DNA of 64,000 bases from Variovorax sp. CF079 (GTDB lineage Bacteria > Pseudomonadota > Gammaproteobacteria > Burkholderiales > Burkholderiaceae_C): the NCBI RefSeq assembly GCF_900101545.1, contig NZ_FMZU01000003.1:62001-126000 (forward strand), given 5' to 3'. The notes below the pieces were generated by a model. That model was not told the DNA's origin, did no database searches, and saw only the letters and a list, made by a program, of their open reading frames with translations. This document shows positions 8,457-18,282 of the stretch, in pieces. The position numbers and the translations under genes are program-made. How positions within the stretch are numbered: the first letter of the stretch is position 1; every line of letters begins with the position of its first letter.

Positions 8457-9122
8457 ATGGCAGAACATCTCGTCAACTCCTTCGCAGACTTTCACGACAT
8501 CGTGACGAAGTACAGTGATATAGCTGTCGTGTTTCGCGGCGTTCGAAGCGTCGATTTTGAGTTGCTCCCCAAGATTGGGCGGTACAGAAAGCTTCACTTG
8601 ACCGACCGACAAAAGGAGGAGCGCCAAATCCTGAAGCTCTTCAAGGACCAGGCCATGCCCCACCTCAACTTCCAACCGGAAGACGATTGGGAGTGGCTGG
8701 CTCTCGCCCAACACCATGGGCTGCCAACACGCCTTCTTGATTGGTCCCGCAATCCACTCGTTTCTGCGTACTTTGCCGTTGAGGAATCGCATGACGGTGA
8801 CAGCGCGGTGTACGCTTATCGGTCATCCAAGAGCCTCAAGGAAAAGCGTGGAAGCCCCTTCGACATCAACAGCGTTGAGCGGTTCATCCCGCGACACGTG
8901 ACTCGCCGCATTACGTCCCAGGCTGGCCTATTCACTGCGCACCCGGACCCAACAAGGCCATTTGAGAGCCGCGCCGCTGTGGATAGGCTCATCATCAAGC
9001 AGGCATTCCGCAAGAACCTGAAGAGCATTCTCTTCAGGTACGGCATTCACCGCGCAAGCCTTTTCCCGGACCTCGACGGCCTGTCCAAGCACATCGAGTG
9101 GATGCGCACGGACTCATACTGA
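8457..9122 (+). CDS. FRG-domain protein
   Basis: A 221-residue protein with the FRG domain (named for its conserved Phe-Arg-Gly). FRG itself is at VVFRGVRSVDFELLPKIGR (about residues 23-41), followed by the second signature LAQHHGLPTRLLDWSRNPLVSAYFAV (about 82-108). Its biochemical role is not established; FRG genes are frequent in mobile and defence regions. It stands alone here, between insertion-sequence remnants, and has lower GC than its neighbours, suggesting separate acquisition. The ATG at 8457 is the first in frame. Confidence 0.85.
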   Translation: MAEHLVNSFADFHDIVTKYSDIAVVFRGVRSVDFELLPKIGRYRKLHLTDRQKEERQILKLFKDQAMPHLNFQPEDDWEWLALAQHHGLPTRLLDWSRNPLVSAYFAVEESHDGDSAVYAYRSSKSLKEKRGSPFDINSVERFIPRHVTRRITSQAGLFTAHPDPTRPFESRAAVDRLIIKQAFRKNLKSILFRYGIHRASLFPDLDGLSKHIEWMRTDSY

Positions 9123-9364
9123 GTCTGAACGTTGGGGGGCCAACCCGCGTTCGGTGGCGATGGCTCGTCGACGAGAACGCATTCGAACGGCGCCCTCCAC
9201 TCATCCGGCTTGTACCCTGCCGCAGCAGGTATCCACGTCCGCACGGTCGAGGGCCGCCTCGCAGCTCTTTGTCACAGCAATGCCGCCCGCGCGCCGGTCC
9301 TTACTTGGAATGGCTTGCCTCCGGTCCGGCTTGAGGTCAGCGCAACCGTCAAACGCATACAACT

Positions 9365-10020
9365 CGTTTTGGAGTCACGCAGTTCGGCCGGGTCTTGTAC
9401 GAGTTGAACATTAACATCATGTGCGCCAACACCAGCCAGGCCAAGGGCAGGGTTGAACGCGCCAACCAGACGTTGCAGGACAGGCTGGCCAAGGAGCTGC
9501 GGCTGCGCGGCATCAGCACGCTCGAGGCGGGCAACGCGTTTGCGCCGCACTTCATCGCCGACTTCAACGGCCGGGTCGCCAAGTCACCGCGGCGCGACTT
9601 CGATGCACACCGCCCTCTGCGCGCGGACGAAGACCTGACCTCACCTTCACGTGGCGCGAGCAGCGCAAGGTATCGCTGTCGCTGACGTTGAACTATGCGC
9701 GCGAGATCTACATGCTGGCGGACACGGCGGACACGGCGGACACGGCGGGCAACCGGAGGCTGATCCAGCGATACATCGATGTATACGAGTATCCCGATGG
9801 GCGCATCGAGGTGTGCGCGGGGGGCCGCGCCCTGCCCTACGTGCGCTATGACAAGCTGCCGCAGATCGACACCGCGGCCGTCGTGGAGAACAAGCGCCTG
9901 GATCATGCGCTGCGCGCGGCGCAGGCGATCCAGGCGCAGCGAGATGACCGGCGCTGCACGCCATCGCGAACGAATCAAGGGCAGCCTCCACGGCCCAGGG
10001 CGGCAGTACCCGGCACGAGT
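9365..10020 (+). pseudogene. ISNCY-like transposase fragment, 5'-truncated and frameshifted
   Basis: The C-terminal third of a DDE transposase of the ISNCY-like type. The first frame reads from GVTQFGR through NTSQAKGRVERANQTLQDRL to about 9640. The second frame continues the same protein as FTWREQRKVSLSLTLNYARE, YEYPDGRIEV and VVENKRLDHALRAAQAIQAQR. A small frameshift near 9640 separates the two, and the N-terminal catalytic part is missing. Three perfect 9-bp tandem copies of GACACGGCG at 9721-9747 encode DTADTADTAG. Non-functional remnant. Confidence 0.8.
9721..9747. repeat. Three tandem copies of a 9-bp unit
   Basis: GACACGGCG occurs three times head to tail inside the dead transposase and adds Asp-Thr-Ala repeats in frame. 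Probably replication slippage. Confidence 0.85.
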
Positions 10021-10366
10021 AACTCGAGACAGTTCAACGTCCAGGACTTTGAGCAGGCCCTGCGCAAGGCGTGCAAATCGATGACGCCCTTGTCGTCTGC
10101 TTCGACCACGGCAGCGCGCCCTTCGACGCGATAGCCCAATCAATTCAGCAGCGTTGAACAACCGAACGCGCCGGCCTTCGGCTGGCAAGGCCTGTGCGAG
10201 TTCAAGCAAGGCGGCCACTGCGTTCGAGGGGCTCCATCAGAAAGAAGAAATGAATGAAAGGGCCTTCCCCGTCCCGATCTAGCCGCTGCGTGTTGCGGCT
10301 GCCGGCAACTGAGTGCCACGATGGGGTTGCGAAGCTCCATCAACTCACTCGGAAAGGGGAAGCCCA
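10021..10366. other. Gap without gene, leads into the IS110 element
   Basis: No recognisable gene. The stretch probably holds the end of the dead ISNCY-like element and the left end of the IS110-type element; neither terminus can be fixed from sequence alone. Confidence 0.5.
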
Positions 10367-11383
10367 ATGACCATTCTGTACGTTGGCATCGATCTCGCCA
10401 AGTCTGTTTTTGCCGTCCACGGCGTCAACGAAGCCGGCAAACCCGAGCTCGTGTCTCCCAAGGTGGCACGCGCCAAGTTGCTCGAATTGATCGCGTCGCT
10501 GCCGCCGTGCGTGATCGGAATGGAAGCGTGCTCCGGCGCGCACCACTGGGCTCGCCTGTTCATGGCTCATGGTCACACCGTTCGCCTGATGGCACCGAAG
10601 TTCGTCAGCCCGTATCGCCTGTCCGGCAAGCGCGGCAAGAACGATGCAGCCGACGCGGCCGCGATCTGCGAAGCAGCGCAACGGCCGAACATGAGATTCG
10701 TGCCGATCAAGAGCCTGGAGCAGCAATCGCAACTGAGCGTGCATCGCGTGCGCCAGGGATTCGTCGAGCAGCGCACGGCAGTCATCAACCGGGTACGTCG
10801 GTTGCTTAGTGAGTTTGGTATCGTGCTGCCGCTGAAGGCATCGACCGTGCGCAGCCAAGCCATGGCGTGCCTGGAGGATCTGCCCGGGTGGAGCAACACT
10901 GTCATCGGCGATCTGCTCAGCGAATTGACGCGTCTGGACGAGCGGATCGCGCTCTACGACCGACACATCGCGCAGATGGCGCGCGAAGACGCTCGAGCCC
11001 AGCAGCTCATGCGCCTGAGCGGGATTGGCGAGACCACCGCCACTGCGATGCTGGCCATGATCGGAAACGGGCACGACTTCAAGAACGGTCGCCAGTTCGC
11101 AGCCTGGCTAGGCTTGGTGCCAAGTCAGTACAGCTCGGGTGGAAAGACACGACTCGGGCACATCACAAAGGCGGGGGATGCGTACATGCGATCGCTGCTG
11201 GTCTTGGGAGCCCGATCGATGCTCAACAGAGCCCAAAGCAAGACGGATGGAGTGAGCCGATGGGCCACGACGCTTGCCGAGCGTCGAGGCTACTGGCGAG
11301 CGATCGTGGCCATCGCCGCCAAGAATGCCCGCATGGCCTGGGCCGTACTGTCTCGAGGAGAGACGTTCGCAATGCCAGCATGA
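10367..11383 (+). CDS. IS110-family transposase
   Basis: A complete 338-residue IS110 transposase. The N-terminal RuvC-like DEDD domain is visible, with D9 (GIDLAK), E53 (GMEACSG), and D93 and D96 (KNDAADA). The C-terminal Transposase_20 domain has LSGIGETTATAMLAMIG and the conserved Ser region GLVPSQYSSGGKTRLG. It starts at the ATG at 10367 with a GGAAAGGGGA ribosome-binding site. The frame is intact, so the element may still be active. IS110 elements lack long terminal inverted repeats and use bridge RNA from flanking non-coding DNA, so the gene-poor flanks belong to the element. Confidence 0.93.
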   Translation: MTILYVGIDLAKSVFAVHGVNEAGKPELVSPKVARAKLLELIASLPPCVIGMEACSGAHHWARLFMAHGHTVRLMAPKFVSPYRLSGKRGKNDAADAAAICEAAQRPNMRFVPIKSLEQQSQLSVHRVRQGFVEQRTAVINRVRRLLSEFGIVLPLKASTVRSQAMACLEDLPGWSNTVIGDLLSELTRLDERIALYDRHIAQMAREDARAQQLMRLSGIGETTATAMLAMIGNGHDFKNGRQFAAWLGLVPSQYSSGGKTRLGHITKAGDAYMRSLLVLGARSMLNRAQSKTDGVSRWATTLAERRGYWRAIVAIAAKNARMAWAVLSRGETFAMPA

Positions 11384-12219
11384 CCGGGGTCGGCAACGAC
11401 TTGAAGTCTTCGAGCCAACCTTTCGAACCACGAAATTTGCCCCGAGTTTGATTGGCACCGCCGCTTGACGGCTTATTGTGATGAAGCAAGGTTGGACCCG
11501 CGCGGGGAGTGCCTGAGAAATGTCGGGAGGTGGCAACATGCCATCCTCGCGAAATGAATGAGGCCCTCGCGCGCGTCTTTCATCAGGGTCCGCTTCAGCG
11601 GTTGACCGGCATTTCGCTGCGCGACTGCCCGGCGTGCGCGCGTGGGCAGATGGTGTGCGTGGAGACCTTTCTGCCACAGGCTCTGCCGAGAGGCCCACCT
11701 TGACCCCCCATGAGACTGCCGACCCATATCGCCGAGCTCGCCATCGTGTCGCGCCGCCCGAGGGGCGCCGCTGCATGCACGCCGGCCAACGACAAGACAA
11801 CCCTGCTTCCGCGCGCTTGGCATGTACTGCCGATGCGCGGGAAGCCTGTGATCGAACTGCCATCGGCGCGCACAGACGTGCAGTCTGCGCGCTTTCGCGG
11901 CGTTGCCCGACGCTCGAACAGATCGAATCTCCATAGCCTGCGACCGTAGCGGCGGCGGCTCAGTCCAAACGGTCTTTTGCGCACCGGACGCGGAGGTGGC
12001 GTCGTCTCGTTCATCAACAGCAGCTCGCCGCGTCCGCCACGCAAAAGACCCTCTGCCTTATCGCGATAGTCGTATTTGCAAAAGGAAACGGACAGGAAAA
12101 AGTCATACCGTCCACCGAACAAGAACGTCGTGCGAGATCGCTGGACCCGATTGACATAAGGGACGGAAGCGACAGGGCAAGTCCTGCATTCGTCGCCCAT
12201 CCCCGCGGCCTTCACTGAC
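11384..12219. other. 836-bp gene-poor stretch after the IS110 transposase
   Basis: No convincing gene. A short plus-strand frame (about 11530-11703) ends in DCPACARGQMVCVETF, which weakly recalls the Cys-pair tail of IS91-type transposases and may be a remnant of one. The part next to the IS110 gene may encode that element's non-coding RNA and contain its right end. Confidence 0.4.
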
Positions 12220-15200
12220 TCACGTGTTCGGCAATGTTGGTGGCGCATTCGGCGATACATCGTACTTCTTGACCGCCCATCTCAGTAGCTCCCATTGCCC
12301 GAGTTCCTCGCGCGGCGCTTCCGTGTCGCCACGCCGAATCGCGGAAGCTATCGCTGCGCGATCAACGTAAGGCACCTTGCACGTTTCGATCAGCAGACGC
12401 GAGAGCTTCTCGTTCGGCTGCACCGCCTGCCGGATGTCGTCCCCAGGTTCGAGCAGGGACGACAGGATTCCCGACATCGCCATCGCACTGGGTCCAGCGC
12501 CTATCTTCATAGTCAGCATGGCCGTGGAAACCTTCTCGGTAAGCTGGGTCCGGTGCTCCGTGCTGAGTAGTCTGGTGTGAGCTCTGATGACCGCGGCGAT
12601 GGCGTTGAGGTCACGGGTGCTTTTTGCGTCACCCATGTTGGTCAGCAGAACCACGATGGACGAATGAAGGGCGGGTTCTTCGCGTCCCTTGAGCAAGGCC
12701 GCCAGGATTAAGCGCTTGTGCCGCCCGGTTACGTGGCTGAGCCGGGCAAATTGCCGGACGCGTACTTCGGCGCTGGCGTCGGGCAGCTTGGCTCCGAGGA
12801 TCGCAAGGCCGTCCTGCACGGTGGCGGGAGATTTCGACGAGCCTCGCAGTCTCGAGGATAGACTACCGCCGTCCTCTTCATCATCGAGCGAGTCGTCGTC
12901 ACCTAACGTCGACGATAGGACCGCCGCGGCAAGTCGCCTGTCGTCACGAGCGACCGCGGGAAAGATGCCGGCCAGATGATCGAATAGCTTTTCGCGCGCA
13001 GCGGCCGGCTGGTGTTCGACGGTGGCGACCAGCGCTGAATTGATATGAGATCCCGACTCCTTGTCCACTTTAACGTCGATCAAGGCCTTGGTCCACGTTT
13101 CCAGCTCCGCTGGATCTTTCGCTGCGGAGGTCGAAACCGAGACCAGCACCTCGCCGAGCGTGTCCGATCGCTGAAGGTTCGACGCCCTGAGTCGTCGGAC
13201 CATGTCCGAAACATTCCTGGCGATTCCGAAGGGACGCGTCGACTCGGCGTCGACCTGGGCGAACTTCGCATTCTGAAGCTCCGCATACTTGCCCAGCAAC
13301 GCGGTGCCTATGCCCACGGCCTCGCCGGCGGTCGTATAGAGCACAAGGACCTGCATCATCCTTGTCCGCTTGTTCATTTCGATGCGGCTCGTCGCCAACT
13401 TGATCGAGGCTATGGAGGCGTCGACGATCTCACGACGAATTGCTGGGGAAAAACGCTTGGCAGTCGCGGCAAGTCCTTTCATTAGGGCTGCGATCTGGTC
13501 GTCGTCGTTGAGAGTGACCAGTTGGGTTTCCAGTGCGGCAAACAATCCTGGCAGCTGCCGTTCGGGAACTCGCTGGATCACCCCCACCAGATCGTCGCCG
13601 AGCGTCACCAGCTCTTCGGCATCGATGGTCGCGTGAATAGCACGCAGAACACCGTCGGTGCTCGCCGCCTTGCGGGCCCGTATCCTGACCGAAGATCCGC
13701 GATTCGCGACTTTCATGCCGTCGGCTTGGATCGCCTTTTCCAACTGCTTTTGCATGCCCGCCAACCGCAGCCTCTCGGATGGCTTCGCGGACTCCATCTC
13801 CTGCGCGATCGAAGCATTCCACGACATGACATGATCAATCGGGGCGGCGTCGATGATCTTGCCTGTCACGCCCAGCCTGCCCTCCGGGGAAAGCTTGACC
13901 AGCCTGCGGGCCAAGTCGAACCGACGATCGACCTGGGGCTCGGGAACCTTGACGGGTAGCGTTGCGATCCAGCTCTCCTCGCGAAGCAGCAGGGGGTCTC
14001 CGAGCCTCGAGGCCTCGCCGATGAGATGCTCAACGAGCCCTTCCTGCCCGTCCCCCCGCCTCATGATGGTTCGAAGCGCCGGAGCCAATGACACGGTTGT
14101 CGTCGGCGCGGTCACAGCCCGCATCACAACGACGGACCATGGCTGCAGCAGCGTGTTGGGTATGTTTGCGCTGACGATCTGCGCCTCCTGCGCCAGACGT
14201 CCTTGAGCCTCCGGGGTCGACGTCGTTGCGAGCCGCGAAGACCACACGGCGGCAAAACGGGCGATCTGATCCGCGTCGACATGCTTCGCGACCTGCCCCA
14301 ACCCTTTCAGAAATGCATCGCTCTGTGCTTTTTCCAGCGGTCTGTTCGCGTGGTCGTGCAAGGTCAGCAGCCATCTCTCGCGCTCCTGCCCCCCGATTTC
14401 GGCCATGGCACTGCTCAGCAGCGCTGAGCGTGCGTCCAGCAACAGCATCTCACTTCGGGAACCGTCGACTATCTGTTGAACAAGCCGATCGACCCACTCA
14501 GACCGCTCGCGAGCCGGCGCCATGGCCGCTGCGGCGCCAAAGTGCGCCGCCAGATCGCCCGGCGAGACAATCGCGCTCTTGCTTTGCAATGCAGCGTCCC
14601 AGTCTTCGAATCTGCTCTCGCCCAGCATCCCTAGTACGCTCGCGTCGGCTGCCTTGTCGCGCTCTTTTCCCTGTGTCGAAGAGCGTATCCTGCTGGCGAT
14701 CTCGCTGCGCAATGCGTCATCCAGACCCACGGCGCCCCGGACCACTAACCCGGTACCGGCAAACATGCTTCGCTGCAGGCGCGTTTCACTCACGCCCTGG
14801 AGTGCGAATCTCGCGCGAATCTGCTCGCTGGCCTGGGCCACATCGAACATCTTGTGAGCCGCGCTGGCGGGAAGGGACTCCGTGTTCTCGTTGATGCGGA
14901 TGTCCGTCCACAGCGATCCGACCTGCGTGTTCAGTTCCTGGTTGTAGGCGGAATAGCTGAAGTAACCCACCGCGACGCTCGCGACTACGAGCAGTGCCGA
15001 CAATCCGTGCAGCGTGTATTTGCCCACCTTCTCGCGCATGTCGCTCCGGTGAATGAAAGCCGCAACATCGTCGAAGGTGTTGCGCTCCGCGCTCTTGTAG
15101 CGGGACGCCCACGCCAGAGTCGGCCTGCCACCCTCGTCACCTAGCCACAGCCCTCGTTTTAACCAGACCATTGCGCGTTGTAGGTCGCCACCACTCAGGA

Positions 15201-16602
15201 GGGAGCCGGTCTTGAGCCGTTCATCCTTCATGCGCTCTTGCAGGCGGCGGTATTCCCGTCCGCCGTCCGCCTCCCGCGTGACCCATTTCTCGAGCGTCGC
15301 CCATTGGCGCATCAGCGACTCATGCGAAAGGTCTATGACGGTGTTCTCGCCGTCGGCCGGCTCCAGCGGCTGGCCGCGATACGTCAAGAAGTTCGCGCTC
15401 GGGTCCGAGAACAGTTCGACGATCGGAACATACGTGCGCCACGCACGGCCGCTCCATTCCGCGATGCGCTTCAAAGTCTGCGGCCGCCTGACGCGTTGAC
15501 CCCCGCCGTCCATCGATCGTTCGTCGGTGATTGCGCGGAAGAGCCACTCGGCGTCGATGCGCTGCGTAGCGTTCAGATGGGTCAGCAGCGTCTCGCCGTG
15601 GATCGAAAGCGCGCCATCGACGCCTCCGACCTCGCTCAGGTCTGCCATCGTGACTCGTATCTCCGATCCGGCGGCACGGACCTTCGCCGCGGACCACATC
15701 CGGGCCAGCGCGTGCTGCAGGATGGGAAGCTGATCCGAGTTCTTCTGGACGGCGTTGATCAATTCCTCCACCAGCCTGGGTTCTATGCCCCCCCCGAACA
15801 TTTCGGCCGGTCCGGTCACGACCTCCCGGACCTGGTCCCGGGCCAGGCGTGGCGTCAGATACTGAGCGCGATTGATCGCCTCCGGTAGATCGAGAAAACG
15901 CACGCAGTGGCCGAGAAAGTCTGTCCTCATAGTCAAGGTGACGAACAGCTTATTTTCGTGTGCCGATTTCGCAGTCAGAAGCAGATTGACGAAGACGTCC
16001 GACTCGTCCGCTTGCGCGTCGCCTGCCTCAGCATAGGTGAAGAGCTCCTCGAACTGATCGACCAGGATCAGAAGATTGAATTCCGGATGTCGGCTCTTTC
16101 CGCGCGCTGCATCGACCAAATCGACCATGGAGCGAGGGCCGCGCCGGAGGGCGGTTTCGATCAACGTGACCACCGACTGATCGGGCTGTCGTGCGGGCAA
16201 AGGGAGCAACTCATCACCCAATACGTCCGGCTTCAACAACGCTTCCGCGAGGCTTCGTAGCGGCTTCTGGCCGGGCCTGACGACCGCGACCCTCCACCTC
16301 GTTCCGGTGCCGACGGGTCCGAGCGGCAGGAGAGGTAGCAGGCCGGCGCGTACCAAGCTCGACTTTCCCGAACCGGAGGGCCCGATGACTGCAAGAAATC
16401 GCTCGCGTTGAAGAATCTCGAGCAATCTGCCGACGTGCCGTTCGCGCCCGAAGAAAATCCCCGCCTCGGCCTCCCCGAAGGGGCGGAGGCCGGGATACGG
16501 TGACGACGGCGACTGCAGGGTGAACGAATCCTCGTCGTCGATTTCCGTCGGCGGCTGCTCGACGAAGTCGTCGTGCGTAAGGCCCAGCGTCGCCTCATGC
16601 AT
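12220..16602 (-). CDS. nSTAND1-type NTPase with membrane segment and long C-terminal region
   Basis: A 1460-residue STAND-class NTPase. After a short acidic N-terminus comes the nSTAND1 entry motif PYPGLRPFGEAEAGIFFGR (about residues 35-53), Walker A GPSGSGKSS (74-82) and Walker B LLILVDQFEEL (about 177-187). A winged-helix-like region follows to about residue 500. One strong transmembrane helix lies near residues 525-550 (LSALLVVASVAVGYFSYSAY). The remaining 900 residues are helical and show no domain I recognise. STAND proteins act as oligomerising sensors that activate effectors. The gene overlaps the end of the TIR gene by 8 bases, so translation is probably coupled; the TIR protein is the likely effector partner. 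Confidence 0.85.
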   Translation of the reverse strand: MHEATLGLTHDDFVEQPPTEIDDEDSFTLQSPSSPYPGLRPFGEAEAGIFFGRERHVGRLLEILQRERFLAVIGPSGSGKSSLVRAGLLPLLPLGPVGTGTRWRVAVVRPGQKPLRSLAEALLKPDVLGDELLPLPARQPDQSVVTLIETALRRGPRSMVDLVDAARGKSRHPEFNLLILVDQFEELFTYAEAGDAQADESDVFVNLLLTAKSAHENKLFVTLTMRTDFLGHCVRFLDLPEAINRAQYLTPRLARDQVREVVTGPAEMFGGGIEPRLVEELINAVQKNSDQLPILQHALARMWSAAKVRAAGSEIRVTMADLSEVGGVDGALSIHGETLLTHLNATQRIDAEWLFRAITDERSMDGGGQRVRRPQTLKRIAEWSGRAWRTYVPIVELFSDPSANFLTYRGQPLEPADGENTVIDLSHESLMRQWATLEKWVTREADGGREYRRLQERMKDERLKTGSLLSGGDLQRAMVWLKRGLWLGDEGGRPTLAWASRYKSAERNTFDDVAAFIHRSDMREKVGKYTLHGLSALLVVASVAVGYFSYSAYNQELNTQVGSLWTDIRINENTESLPASAAHKMFDVAQASEQIRARFALQGVSETRLQRSMFAGTGLVVRGAVGLDDALRSEIASRIRSSTQGKERDKAADASVLGMLGESRFEDWDAALQSKSAIVSPGDLAAHFGAAAAMAPARERSEWVDRLVQQIVDGSRSEMLLLDARSALLSSAMAEIGGQERERWLLTLHDHANRPLEKAQSDAFLKGLGQVAKHVDADQIARFAAVWSSRLATTSTPEAQGRLAQEAQIVSANIPNTLLQPWSVVVMRAVTAPTTTVSLAPALRTIMRRGDGQEGLVEHLIGEASRLGDPLLLREESWIATLPVKVPEPQVDRRFDLARRLVKLSPEGRLGVTGKIIDAAPIDHVMSWNASIAQEMESAKPSERLRLAGMQKQLEKAIQADGMKVANRGSSVRIRARKAASTDGVLRAIHATIDAEELVTLGDDLVGVIQRVPERQLPGLFAALETQLVTLNDDDQIAALMKGLAATAKRFSPAIRREIVDASIASIKLATSRIEMNKRTRMMQVLVLYTTAGEAVGIGTALLGKYAELQNAKFAQVDAESTRPFGIARNVSDMVRRLRASNLQRSDTLGEVLVSVSTSAAKDPAELETWTKALIDVKVDKESGSHINSALVATVEHQPAAAREKLFDHLAGIFPAVARDDRRLAAAVLSSTLGDDDSLDDEEDGGSLSSRLRGSSKSPATVQDGLAILGAKLPDASAEVRVRQFARLSHVTGRHKRLILAALLKGREEPALHSSIVVLLTNMGDAKSTRDLNAIAAVIRAHTRLLSTEHRTQLTEKVSTAMLTMKIGAGPSAMAMSGILSSLLEPGDDIRQAVQPNEKLSRLLIETCKVPYVDRAAIASAIRRGDTEAPREELGQWELLRWAVKKYDVSPNAPPTLPNT

Positions 16603-18076
16603 GCCCAGCCTCCAAAACTAGGGCATCGAGGAATCTTTGAACCTCGTGCGCAGAAACGCCCGCGCTACATTCAAGCGGCATGACGCGCTCGTCGGCAATC
16701 CGGGGAGACTTTCCGCCCTTGGGCGGCGGTGCATTCAGCACGGCGCCCCAGAGCTTGCGTGACCTTTTCGCAAGCAGGCGCTGGGCTCTCAGATACTGCG
16801 CCTGGACCCAGGTCGGCGACTCGGCGCCGTAGACGAGGATCATGGCATCGCATCCGCTGATGATCTCGTCGACTGTTGCCTGATAGTCGCCGGAGGACTG
16901 GTTCGCGGAGAGCTGCAACGGAGGCTGGATCGCACGATGCCCTAGCGAACCGATGGTGTCCAGCAGTTGCGTGCAAATATCTTCGTCATCAGAGCCAGCG
17001 GCGACGCAGATGCCGAGCGAGATAGTGTCGTCGTGGCCGGATTTCTTCGGCGGCGGTGGCCTGCATGCCGCCAGCACCGCGAGGCGGAACTGTTCGAAGT
17101 TCTGGTTCGAGGTGCCGGTGAGGAGCTCCTTGAGCGTTTTATCCTCAAGCTTCTCCATCGCGATCGTCGGAGCGCGCCAACGTAGGACGCGAACGCTAGT
17201 GTCCAGTGAGGCGCTGACGTCCATGAGCTGTGCCTGCAGCCCTGCGACCGTCGCATTCGATGTACCTATGGCTTCACCCAAGGTGGCGCCGAAGAGCTGC
17301 ACCAGCACACTGCATTGGCTTAAGTCTGCCTCGACGGCATTCTTGAACAGCGGGGCCGAATCGGTAGGATAGACTTGTGCCGCTTTCGGCAGGACTTCAA
17401 TGCCTTCCCTGACGAGCGTCGACTTAAGGAGATCCCATTGCTCGGTCAGTTCCGGAGGTGGCTGCGCAATCCAAACCTTGGCGCCGAGGTAGCGCTGCGG
17501 ATCCGAGGGAAGTACTGCCCCGTCCAGGCGATTCATTAGCGCGAAGGCCAGTTCGTTGACATTGATCCAGTAGGGGCTGGACTCGTCATCTTTCGGCATC
17601 GGATCGCCAAGCAGTTTGGGGGCGGTGGCCCTCGGGTCCTTGGCCCACATCTGGACCGTCTTCAGACTCTGCAATTGCGGATGCCAGGTGCTTCGATTCG
17701 TGGTGAACATCTCGACGATAAAAACACTGGCGGGACGTGCCGCCGCCGCATTTTTCTGTAGGAACGTGATCAACTCCGTGGCGCACCAGGGAGACTGCTG
17801 GTAACTCCTAGAAAGAAACAGCAGAAGCGTCCTTGCTGACGACGCGGTCCTTTCCAGGAGCGGCGTCACGGCCACACCGGCGGCCAGTTGGTGATCCATG
17901 AAGATCGACGCTCCGTTCCCCATCTGCATGGTGAGCTGACGGTCCAGATTGAGAACGAACCGCGTCACCCAGCCCATCTTGCCGTCCAATGCCGTGTCGT
18001 CCGCGCGGGCGTAGCTCACAAACACGTCGAAAGGTTCGCTCCGGTTGTCCAGATCGGCAGGCAAAGCCAACGGCAT
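16595..18076 (-). CDS. Protein with N-terminal TIR and C-terminal TIR-like domain
   Basis: A 493-residue protein. Residues about 15-150 form a TIR domain of the bacterial effector type: FDVFVSYARADD, then FLSRSYQQSPWCATELITF, where the Glu after WCAT (about E101) is the expected NAD-cleaving residue. A middle segment (about 190-320) is unassigned. Residues about 350-450 look like a second, degenerate TIR (ISGCDAMILVYGAESPTWVQ). Paired TIR domains of this kind commonly accompany nSTAND1 NTPases. Here the NTPase is the next gene, overlapping by 8 bases. Probable role is NAD-depleting effector controlled by the STAND partner; this is inference. Confidence 0.85.
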   Translation of the reverse strand: MPLALPADLDNRSEPFDVFVSYARADDTALDGKMGWVTRFVLNLDRQLTMQMGNGASIFMDHQLAAGVAVTPLLERTASSARTLLLFLSRSYQQSPWCATELITFLQKNAAAARPASVFIVEMFTTNRSTWHPQLQSLKTVQMWAKDPRATAPKLLGDPMPKDDESSPYWINVNELAFALMNRLDGAVLPSDPQRYLGAKVWIAQPPPELTEQWDLLKSTLVREGIEVLPKAAQVYPTDSAPLFKNAVEADLSQCSVLVQLFGATLGEAIGTSNATVAGLQAQLMDVSASLDTSVRVLRWRAPTIAMEKLEDKTLKELLTGTSNQNFEQFRLAVLAACRPPPPKKSGHDDTISLGICVAAGSDDEDICTQLLDTIGSLGHRAIQPPLQLSANQSSGDYQATVDEIISGCDAMILVYGAESPTWVQAQYLRAQRLLAKRSRKLWGAVLNAPPPKGGKSPRIADERVMPLECSAGVSAHEVQRFLDALVLEAGHA

Positions 18077-18282
18077 GGTGCGTCCTTAGCTCGAAACGAG
18101 TGCGATCGAAGATATTCCAAGTGCAGATCGGCGCAATCCCACGGATTGTCTATATCCAGGCGCGGAGCGGACGCTGCTCCTTCGGCGCGCCCGCGGGGCG
18201 GTCGCGAGCTATTGCTTTTGGCGTACTGTCCGTGTCTGCCAAGGCTCTTAACATACGGCGATATCAACAAGCGGGAAGAGGC
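18077..18282. promoter_or_regulatory. Divergent promoter region of the TIR/STAND/FxsC/SLOG cluster
   Basis: A 206-bp non-coding gap separates the leftward TIR-STAND pair from the rightward five-gene operon. Both promoters must lie here, which would allow joint control of all seven genes. I see no strong inverted repeat in it. Confidence 0.5.

Noticed and set aside
9721..9747. Short tandem repeat considered as a CRISPR or iteron
   Set aside because: Only three 9-bp units without spacers, in frame inside a dead transposase.
11509..11703. Short frame resembling the tail of an IS91-type transposase
   Set aside because: Only a Cys-pair motif is shared; too little to call a gene.
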